Below, one piece after another: positions 1-5,572 of a DNA stretch of 7,318 nt. The translations under genes were made by a program, and so were the position numbers. The first letter of the stretch is position 1. The number at the start of each line of letters is the position of its first letter. Where the stretch lies: contig JBGTLW010000015.1 in the NCBI GenBank assembly GCA_041743835.1, forward strand, positions 1-7,318, read 5' to 3'. The notes under the pieces were generated by a model. The model did no database searches. It was not told where the DNA came from and saw nothing but the letters and a program-made list of their open reading frames with translations. This DNA comes from JBGTLW01 sp041743835. GTDB taxonomy: Bacteria; Planctomycetota; Phycisphaerae; Phycisphaerales; Phycisphaeraceae.

Positions 1-1
1 C

Positions 2-1222
2 ACGGCCGGTGCGGCCGCGGGTGTGGCCGCCGCCCGCGCCGGCGCCCGAACACTCATCGTCGAAGAGGCCAATGCCCTGGGCGGCATTTCCACCAGCGGC
101 GGCGTCCACGAGTGGTTCTGCAACCTCAAGGGGCTCGGCAGCATCTTCGACGACCTGCGCGACGAGCTGGATCGCTACGGCGCGAAATTCGGGCGGTTCT
201 TCAACGGCGAGTACCTCAAGATCGTCTGGCAGCGCCTGGCGGATCAGGCAAGCGTCGATGTCCTGTACCACACCACGCTGCTTTCAACGGGCACCGAGGA
301 CGGGGTGGTCCAGTCGGTTGAACTCGTAAGCTGCGGCCAGCGTGTGCACGCATCGGCTGAGGTGTTCATCGACGCGAGTGGAGAAGGGGACCTCGCGGCA
401 GCAGCCGGCGCGCCGTTCATGAAGGGCGATCCCGACACCGGCCGCACGTTGCACATGACCCTGACGTTCACGCTCGCGGACTCGGGCCGTGAGCAGGTGC
501 CGTACCTGCCGCCGGGCCTCGATCCGATCAACTCGCGCGATGAACTCCCCGGGCTGGGCACGGGAACGCGGATGCCCGATGGCCGGATCTACTGCAACGC
601 CACCAAGGTGATGGGCCTGGACCCCACCGACCCGCTGCAACTCTCGCGCGCCGAAGCCGAGGCACGCCGGCAAATCGCACGTGTACTGCACTACATGCAG
701 CGGCACGAGTGCCCGCGGCACATCCTCGTGGCATCCGGCGCCCGCATCGGAATCCGTGAGGGCCGGCGGGTCCTCGGCGATTACGTGATCCGCGGCGAAG
801 ATGTGGTAGCTGGCGTCAACTTCGACCCGCCCGACGGTGTGGCCGTCGCCACCTGTCAGATCGACTTCCACAGCCTCACCCGCGCGGGAGACGCGGGCTG
901 GCGTCAGAAGGTACACCCTTACGCCATCCCGCTTCGCGCGATGATCCCGCGCAACCTCAAGAACGTGCTTGTCGCGGGCAAGTGCATCAGCGGCGACCAG
1001 GTCGCCATGAGCAGCTACCGCATGACCCCCACCTGCTGCGGCATGGGCCAGGCCGCCGGCACCGCCGCCGCTCAGTTCCTCAAGCAGCGTCCGGCCGACT
1101 CCCGCGCCCTCGACATCGAGCGCCTGCGTGAGCAACTCACACGCGACGCAGTCGAACTCGACCCCCGCGCCCACCACGCCTTCGGTACCCACCAAACCCC
1201 CGACCCCGCCCTCGCATCCTGA
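2..1222 (+). CDS. FAD-dependent oxidoreductase, 5'-truncated by window edge
   Basis: Open from base 2 with no upstream stop, so the gene begins outside the window; 406 residues are visible. A GTG at 23 opens the same frame but lies inside the dinucleotide-binding fold, so it is not the true start. The first visible residues (TAGAAAGVAAARAGARTLIV, then E-E) are the end of a GxGxxG loop, helix and second strand, ending in the acidic residue that usually binds the FAD ribose. Further family marks follow: GGISTSGG soon after, IDASGEGDLAAAAGA at about 123-137, RIGIREGRR-LGDY at about 248-260, and the C-terminal FAD-contact segment NVLVAGKCIS to MGQAAGTAAA at about 321-357. This pattern fits the FAD_oxidored (PF12831-like) group, predicted cytoplasmic or exported depending on the unseen N-terminus. 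Substrate is unknown. It converges on the glycosidase-like gene, 37 bases apart, so it belongs to a different transcript. Family is confident; role is not. Confidence 0.9.
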   Translation, partial: TAGAAAGVAAARAGARTLIVEEANALGGISTSGGVHEWFCNLKGLGSIFDDLRDELDRYGAKFGRFFNGEYLKIVWQRLADQASVDVLYHTTLLSTGTEDGVVQSVELVSCGQRVHASAEVFIDASGEGDLAAAAGAPFMKGDPDTGRTLHMTLTFTLADSGREQVPYLPPGLDPINSRDELPGLGTGTRMPDGRIYCNATKVMGLDPTDPLQLSRAEAEARRQIARVLHYMQRHECPRHILVASGARIGIREGRRVLGDYVIRGEDVVAGVNFDPPDGVAVATCQIDFHSLTRAGDAGWRQKVHPYAIPLRAMIPRNLKNVLVAGKCISGDQVAMSSYRMTPTCCGMGQAAGTAAAQFLKQRPADSRALDIERLREQLTRDAVELDPRAHHAFGTHQTPDPALAS

Positions 1223-1252
1223 GGTGGGGAATGCGACTTTGTGAGCACCTCG

Positions 1253-1275
1253 CACAGCGTCACGGGGCTGTGACG
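1253..1275. other. Two overlapping, mutually exclusive hairpins at the convergent gene junction
   Basis: CACAGC (1253-1258) pairs with GCTGTG (1267-1272), and CGTCAC (1258-1263) pairs with GTGACG (1270-1275); both are perfect 6-bp stems that cannot form together. They cover the stop codon of the minus-strand glycosidase-like gene (1260-1262) and lie just after the plus-strand oxidoreductase ends. Neither is followed by a T-tract on either strand, so this is a weak candidate for a bidirectional terminator. It could also be chance in GC-rich DNA. Confidence 0.3.
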
Positions 1276-3530
1276 ACGGTGATGTCATCGAACCACGCGA
1301 ACGCTTCCGCGGCATCGGCGGGGTGTGATTCGATGCCGATGACAATCCAGGGATTCGTCGGCGTGACGGTGATCTCAACCGGGGTCCACTCGGTGGCGTC
1401 CACGCGTTCGCGGCGGGTCTCGTCGCCGTTGAGCCGGTTGAACCCGTTGACCGACAGTGACGCGCTTCCGCCGGTGGTTTTGATGTACCCGCTGACGGTC
1501 ACGGGTTTGCCCGGCTCGATGCCCTGCTCCACGAGTTGGTACGCCGCGAGGTGGTGCTCGTAGCCGCCCTGATTGATGCGGGCCGCGAACTTGCCGGTGC
1601 GCACCTCGTCGGTCGCCTGAAAGTTCAGGCGGTCGTCCATCCAGCCGGGGATATCCAGATTGCGATCGGGCACCCACCCGCTGCGCACGTCGTTGGTGTC
1701 TTCAAAGCCGCCGTTGGCGAACGCGCGCGGCTGGGTCAGCACTTGCTCGATGTAGTCCCAGTTAGGCTGAAGGCGTTGGTCGCCGACGCGCATCTTGGCC
1801 CAGTCGGGTGTGTGGTCGTCGTCGTGCGTGAAGAGGATGCCATAGGCATAGCCCATGCGCTTGGTCTTGATGTACCAGTGGGCCATGAAGTCGGTCTGCC
1901 ACTGTCGGCCGTCGCCGCCCTTGGGCGTCCAGCCTGTGGATACGCCGGCCTCCGTGCAGGCCACGGGGATCATCGGCCCGCCCGCCTCACGCAGGTACTC
2001 CCAGGGCTTGCCCAGCCGATGGTTCAGCGTCTGGTTGCCGTACACGTGCGTGCCGATCACGTCGCAGTGGTCCTGCACGCGGTGGTCCACAATCATCCGC
2101 CGCAGGTAATCGGTGTCCGGCTGGGCCACCGGCGACGACTGCACGATGATCCTGGGGTTCACCTCGCGTGCCGCCTCCGCCATCGCGCGGACCAGCCGGG
2201 CAGCCACATCGGGCCGGTTGGGAAGCCCGGTGTGGTTGTCGCGTTTGTCCGGCTCATTGCCCGTGATGTAGTAAAGGATGCGCTCCTCGCCGGGCGCGGA
2301 ATAGTGACGCATGTACGCGATGCACCGGGCCTTGTAGTTGTCGTACCACTGCTTCATCACCGGGCCGTTGAGGTCCAGTTGGCTGAGCAGGGCCACACTG
2401 GTCCCGGTGGGGTCCACGCCGTTCCCCCGGTAGTTGATGACCCAGTGGATTTGAAGCCCGGCGTCGAGCATCGCGGTGATGTCCGCTTCGGACACCGCGG
2501 GGTCGGCGTGGTTCGCACCGTTGCGCGTCGCGCGCAGGCCGATGGCCTTGAAATCGTCAATCACCGGCTGCAACGGCCCACGCCCGCGGTTCATCCCAAG
2601 CCACTGCCCCGTGAACGCGCCGGGCTCGATCTTGCGCGGCGTTGTCGCGGGGAGACTCACAAAATTCGCCTGACCCGCAATCGCCTGGGCGTGTGTGAAG
2701 CGCACGCGGTACCACCCCTCACTCAGCCCGTCCGACAACTGGCGATCCACAACCAGTTCCTGACGCGGCTTGAGATTCACGGGGATGTTGCCCTGCTCGA
2801 TCACCTTGCCGCTGTGGTCTTCGATCTGCCATTGCAGGGGGTCGCTGATCGCCGACGTGGTGCGGTTGCTTAGCGCGAGGCTGAAGCTCACCGCCTCATT
2901 GATGCCGAACTCGCCGAACTTCGCGCCGGGCGTGGCGGTGAGTTCCACCTTGGGCAGCACGCGGCCAAGGCCCTCCGGCTTTCCGTTCTTGAACTGTGTG
3001 GGCGGCTCGTATCGGCCATCCCAACGATCGTCCAGAATGACCGCCACGTCCAAACCGCCACTGGCCTTGTCCTTGGGGACCGACAACGTTACGCGGTGCG
3101 TGCCCTCGGCAAGCTTACCCAGCGGCAGGCTGGTCCAGCGGAACTGGTTCCACTGCGGCGAGTGGGTCATCACCAGTTCCCCGGCCGGGCGCGACGCACC
3201 ATCACCGGACGCCACCGCAGCCGCGAGATGGCCCTCGGTCTTCATGGCATTGTTGTAGCGCACGTACAGCCGCGCGCTAACCATCGGCTCGGGCACATCG
3301 AACGTGAGCGTCACAGTTGAGCCGGGGTTAAAGTTTGAAAGCAGCTTGCCCCCCGACGCTTCGCGCATGTCCTGGACACGGCTGTGCCCGTCGCCTGCTT
3401 CCATCTCCACCCAGAGGCCCGGCAGCTTGTCGGGCAGCGGTGATAGCTCCGCGCTGGCGGAGGTGCCGGGCGTTAATGAGCTACCCCACGCGATAACGAT
3501 AGTGATGGCGATGGCGGCGAAATGTCGCAT
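1260..3530 (-). CDS. Secreted multidomain glycoside hydrolase-like protein (clan GH-A TIM-barrel candidate)
   Basis: Encodes 756 residues, starting at ATG 3530 with AGGAG six bases upstream. Residues 1-27 form a Sec signal peptide with a likely cut after SASA-27. Residues ~38-172 look like a CBM6/35-type beta-sandwich (VEMEAGD opening, ASGGKLL, repeated beta strands). Residues ~190-295 look like an Ig/CARDB-like domain. Residues ~305-600 have TIM-barrel character: ITGNEPD at 422-428 matches the Asn-Glu acid/base motif on strand 4 of clan GH-A enzymes (E426), and ACTEAG at 524-529 is positioned like the strand-7 nucleophile (E527), about 100 residues later as expected. HVYGN at 495-499 fits strand 6. 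Residues ~604-756 open with NGGFED and end with WFDDITV, typical of a CBM4/9/16-like jelly roll. GH39 or GH5-like families are closest in feel, but the exact family and substrate cannot be assigned. It has no PEP-CTERM tail, so it is probably periplasmic or released. It is the last gene of the minus-strand run. Confidence 0.85.
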   Translation of the reverse strand: MRHFAAIAITIVIAWGSSLTPGTSASAELSPLPDKLPGLWVEMEAGDGHSRVQDMREASGGKLLSNFNPGSTVTLTFDVPEPMVSARLYVRYNNAMKTEGHLAAAVASGDGASRPAGELVMTHSPQWNQFRWTSLPLGKLAEGTHRVTLSVPKDKASGGLDVAVILDDRWDGRYEPPTQFKNGKPEGLGRVLPKVELTATPGAKFGEFGINEAVSFSLALSNRTTSAISDPLQWQIEDHSGKVIEQGNIPVNLKPRQELVVDRQLSDGLSEGWYRVRFTHAQAIAGQANFVSLPATTPRKIEPGAFTGQWLGMNRGRGPLQPVIDDFKAIGLRATRNGANHADPAVSEADITAMLDAGLQIHWVINYRGNGVDPTGTSVALLSQLDLNGPVMKQWYDNYKARCIAYMRHYSAPGEERILYYITGNEPDKRDNHTGLPNRPDVAARLVRAMAEAAREVNPRIIVQSSPVAQPDTDYLRRMIVDHRVQDHCDVIGTHVYGNQTLNHRLGKPWEYLREAGGPMIPVACTEAGVSTGWTPKGGDGRQWQTDFMAHWYIKTKRMGYAYGILFTHDDDHTPDWAKMRVGDQRLQPNWDYIEQVLTQPRAFANGGFEDTNDVRSGWVPDRNLDIPGWMDDRLNFQATDEVRTGKFAARINQGGYEHHLAAYQLVEQGIEPGKPVTVSGYIKTTGGSASLSVNGFNRLNGDETRRERVDATEWTPVEITVTPTNPWIVIGIESHPADAAEAFAWFDDITVVTAP

Positions 3531-3655
3531 GAAAAACTCCTGTTACTGGAAAGTTACACGTATCGTTCAGGGGCGGGTGAGAGCGCACGGTTGCCGCCGG
3601 TCCCTACCCCATAGGGCATGAGTGGGAGTGGCCATTCACGCGCAACCTCGGGGGA
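3531..3655 (-). other. Intergenic spacer between pseudopilin and glycosidase-like gene
   Basis: This 125-base gap has room for a promoter of the glycosidase-like gene. The only hairpin I see is weak: CCCTA (3602-3606) against TAGGG (3612-3616), a 5-bp stem with a 5-base loop and no T-tract after it. I see no convincing -35/-10 pair, and promoter consensus in this phylum is poorly defined. No operator palindrome is evident. Transcription could read through from the pseudopilin gene. Confidence 0.35.
3537..3541 (-). promoter_or_regulatory. Shine-Dalgarno site of the glycosidase-like gene
   Basis: AGGAG on the minus strand, six bases before ATG 3530. It fixes the start, which also yields a clean signal peptide. 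Confidence 0.75.
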
Positions 3656-4483
3656 TCACTTGGGCTGGTAAAACAGCCACCCTTGACCGTTGACACGCCT
3701 GCCACGCTGCAGGCGCTCCAGTGTGACAAATGCGGCGGCACCGTCCCTATTGGCAACGGTCATGCCCTCGAAGGCTTGACTGGCAATCCCGCCGGTAGCA
3801 CCGGGATAGTTCATGCTTTGAAGCCCGCCCACGTGCGGCACGCGGGAACCCCATGCCATGTCCGATACATAATGATTACACGTGAGCAGCGTGTGTGAAC
3901 TGGCGTCCTGGTCAATGCGGCTGGCAGTGATGTAGTCGCCGCTGCCGGCATTCTCGCCTCTGTAGTACGTGACCTGGTTCCGTCTTCCAACCCACACGTT
4001 CCAGCCCAATTCCGTATTGTTACCACTTGTGATCTGGTTACCAATATTGTCCTGCAACCCCTTCGGGGCCGCGAGGCACGATGCGATTGACTTGGGAACC
4101 TGATAGTCGGTGTTCAACTGCTGCCAGGTCGGGCGTCGATAGTGCGAGTAGTCATCCTGTGAGGGGCCCGAAATGCGATTAGCGTGCGGGTAGTGGCCGG
4201 CATGATCGGTGGCGTACACCAGCGTGGCGATCGCAAACTGTCGTGCGTTGGACACCTCCAGCGTTAGCTGCGCTGTCTCGCGTGCTCGCCCCAGCGCCGG
4301 CAACAGCAGCGCGATGAGCACGGCGATGATGCTGATGACGACCAGGAGTTCGATGAGCGTGAAGGCGTGTGGGGGCCGGGTGTGGTGCGAAGGGGAGGCG
4401 GAGGGGGAGGCCGAGGGATAGCAATCCCTCGGCTTTGTGGTGGTATCCCTCAGTTGTTTTGGGCACACATCGTGGGTTGCCAT
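3656..4483 (-). CDS. Type II secretion/type IV pilin-like pseudopilin (prepilin N-terminal methylation domain, DG-type C-terminus)
   Basis: Encodes 275 residues from ATG 4483, chosen because AAGAGG lies six bases upstream; an in-frame TTG at 4501 would add six residues but has no good ribosome site. The prepilin motif is HA|FTLIELLVV: cleavage is expected after A40, giving mature F1 with the conserved E5 (residue 45), followed by a hydrophobic helix to about residue 64. Next comes YATDHAGHYP (90-99), a form of the Y-x-x-D-x-x-G-x-YP motif common in planctomycete pseudopilins, and near the end VPHVGG plus NRDGAAAFV, the usual His/DG-containing closing strands. The leader is unusually long (40 residues) and holds a SASPSASPS low-complexity stretch. 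The family is abundant in Planctomycetes and usually works as a minor pilin or secretion pseudopilin at the inner membrane; its exact role is unknown. Sitting between a LamG protein and a secreted glycosidase-like protein, it may help display or export them, which is inference. Confidence 0.9.
   Translation of the reverse strand: MATHDVCPKQLRDTTTKPRDCYPSASPSASPSHHTRPPHAFTLIELLVVISIIAVLIALLLPALGRARETAQLTLEVSNARQFAIATLVYATDHAGHYPHANRISGPSQDDYSHYRRPTWQQLNTDYQVPKSIASCLAAPKGLQDNIGNQITSGNNTELGWNVWVGRRNQVTYYRGENAGSGDYITASRIDQDASSHTLLTCNHYVSDMAWGSRVPHVGGLQSMNYPGATGGIASQAFEGMTVANRDGAAAFVTLERLQRGRRVNGQGWLFYQPK
4371..4417 (+). repeat. G-run tract with imperfect purine-rich repeat in pseudopilin leader region
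   Basis: The plus strand, which is the template strand of the pseudopilin gene, has five G-runs of three or more within 47 bases: 4371-4375, 4378-4380, 4392-4395, 4403-4407 and 4415-4417. The right-hand part (from about 4391) is an imperfect repeat of a GGGGAGGC-like unit that codes for the SASPSASPS stretch. A G-quadruplex is possible but would need a long 11-base loop. The repeat may be prone to slippage in whole-codon steps. Confidence 0.4.
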
Positions 4484-4489
4484 AACATG

Positions 4490-4495
4490 CCTCTT
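4490..4495 (-). promoter_or_regulatory. Shine-Dalgarno site of the pseudopilin gene
   Basis: AAGAGG on the minus strand, six bases before ATG 4483. It decides this start over the upstream TTG at 4501. Confidence 0.65.
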
Positions 4496-4558
4496 ACGCA
4501 AGTGGAGCAGTGCATCCTAATCAAACCACTCAATAGCATCGGTGGTGCCGACAAACGC

Positions 4559-4582
4559 GACGGCCCTCGTCAGAAGGCCGTC
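4559..4582 (-). terminator. Hairpin after the LamG PEP-CTERM gene, terminator-like
   Basis: GACGGCC (4559-4565) and GGCCGTC (4576-4582) form a perfect 7-bp GC-rich stem with a 10-base loop, 19 bases beyond the stop of the LamG gene and upstream of the pseudopilin gene. On the minus strand it is followed by GCGTTTGTC, only a short T-run, so it is a weak intrinsic terminator or an mRNA-processing/stabilising stem. It suggests that the pseudopilin may be expressed at a different level from the PEP-CTERM genes. Confidence 0.45.
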
Positions 4583-4601
4583 ACGCAGGAGGAGTCGAAT
4601 C

Positions 4602-5480
4602 TCACACCGACCGGTCCGCACGCGTCCGCCGCCCCCGGCCAGGCAGCATCAGCAGCCCGCCGAGTCCCAGCAGCGCCAGCGATGCGGGTTCGGGAACAAT
4701 CGTGTTCGGCCCTGCAGCCAAGCTGGCCTGAATGTCTTGGAGACTCAGGGCTTGGTTATAGATGCGAAACTCATCGACTTTGCCGTTAAGGTGCCCGCCC
4801 CAACTGGCGGTGCCTATGTAGTTGGCCGTCGGCAAAATTGTCGCCAAGCTCCCGGTCCACCCGGTACGCACGTTTGAAAAGAACGTGTAACCGCCCGCCC
4901 CATCGTTTTTGCCGAAATACAGGGTAATGGTGTCTGCCGCGTCATCGATCGTTACGGCCATGTAGTGAAAATTGTTGTTCGCGCCCAACGCACCTAACCC
5001 ATTGTGCTGGATTCGCAGGCTGTCCCAACCGTTCTGTGCGTTGTTCTGGTAATCCACAAAAGCTAGTCTCCACCAATCGACACCACTGACGTTGCCCGGA
5101 TTGAATATCCCCCCCTCGATGGACTCGTTGCCGGGAGAGCCACCGAAATAGAACACCCGGCGGCCCTGGTTGTTATCCCCATCATGGAAACCGAACCAAC
5201 CCTCAAACGTCACGCTTGTGAACCCGGTCAAGGTGTCGGTGGGCAATTGAGCACCGCGTGTGGCTGCCGAAAGATTATCCGCATTCACCATCGCACCGCC
5301 GCTAAGCGTTGCTCCGCCCACCAGGGTCAGATTCTTGTCGCCCACCGAATCGTTGAGATCATCGAACGAGTAGCGGTGAACGAGCGCGGCATCGGCGTCG
5401 GCGGCAAGCAACGCAGTGCTTGTCGCAATGATTAGTGTTGCCCCGGTCAGACTGGCGAGAGCAGAAATTTGCGATCTCAT
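4602..5480 (-). CDS. Secreted LamG-domain (concanavalin A-like) PEP-CTERM protein
   Basis: Encodes 292 residues from ATG 5480, with GGAG six bases upstream. A signal peptide spans about 1-31 (hydrophobic LTGATLIIATSTALLAA, likely cut near ADADA). Residues ~33-255 form a LamG/laminin-G-like jelly roll: HRYSFDDLNDS at the start, SVTFEGWFGF (89-98), FHYMAVTIDDAADTITLYFG (171-190), and the closing HLNGKVDEFRIYNQALS (230-246). The C-terminus carries a PEP-CTERM sorting signal: VPEPASLALL from 262, a hydrophobic segment to about 279, then a basic tail (GRGRRTRADRSV) longer than usual. Such proteins are expected to be exported by Sec, processed by an exosortase and retained at the cell surface or in the extracellular matrix; no exosortase gene is in the window. 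LamG domains commonly bind glycans but no catalytic residues can be assigned, so the ligand is unknown. It shares its strand with the solenoid PEP-CTERM gene, 92 bases downstream of it. Confidence 0.93.
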   Translation of the reverse strand: MRSQISALASLTGATLIIATSTALLAADADAALVHRYSFDDLNDSVGDKNLTLVGGATLSGGAMVNADNLSAATRGAQLPTDTLTGFTSVTFEGWFGFHDGDNNQGRRVFYFGGSPGNESIEGGIFNPGNVSGVDWWRLAFVDYQNNAQNGWDSLRIQHNGLGALGANNNFHYMAVTIDDAADTITLYFGKNDGAGGYTFFSNVRTGWTGSLATILPTANYIGTASWGGHLNGKVDEFRIYNQALSLQDIQASLAAGPNTIVPEPASLALLGLGGLLMLPGRGRRTRADRSV

Positions 5481-5484
5481 GGTT

Positions 5485-5490
5485 CTCTCC
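5485..5490 (-). promoter_or_regulatory. Shine-Dalgarno site of the LamG PEP-CTERM gene
   Basis: GGAGAG on the minus strand; its GGAG core sits six bases before ATG 5480 and supports that start, which begins directly with a signal peptide. Confidence 0.7.
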
Positions 5491-5529
5491 TAAACTCGAT
5501 TAGAGGCATTTGTGCAGCTCTGATCTATC

Positions 5530-5556
5530 CATGCTCGGGCGACACGCCGGGGCATG
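5530..5556 (-). other. Intercistronic stem-loop between the two PEP-CTERM genes
   Basis: Bases 5530-5541 and 5545-5556 can pair as a 12-bp stem with two interior mismatches (one is a G-U pair if read on the plus strand) and a 3-base loop. It begins 16 bases after the stop of the solenoid PEP-CTERM gene. No T-tract follows on the minus strand, so it is not a classic intrinsic terminator. It could stabilise the upstream mRNA end or cause partial termination, giving more solenoid protein than LamG protein. The TTTT at 5561-5564 would suit a plus-strand terminator, but no plus-strand gene ends there. Confidence 0.4.
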
Positions 5557-5572
5557 TGGGTTTTCATGTGAA

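Noticed and set aside
284..1378. 364-codon open frame on the minus strand opposite the oxidoreductase
   Set aside because: It overlaps the conserved FAD-binding coding frame and runs into the glycosidase-like gene in another frame. No domain or ribosome site supports it.
1536..2873. 445-codon open frame on the plus strand inside the glycosidase-like gene
   Set aside because: It is antisense to a gene with a signal peptide, catalytic-type motifs and a ribosome site. Its translation is Val/His/Arg-rich without a recognisable domain, as expected from high-GC third positions.
3531..3655. Sigma70-like promoter before the glycosidase-like gene
   Set aside because: I could not find a -35/-10 pair with acceptable sequence and spacing, so no promoter is called.
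4484..4501. TTG start at 4501 for the pseudopilin
   Set aside because: It has no Shine-Dalgarno at a usable distance, while ATG 4483 has AAGAGG six bases upstream.
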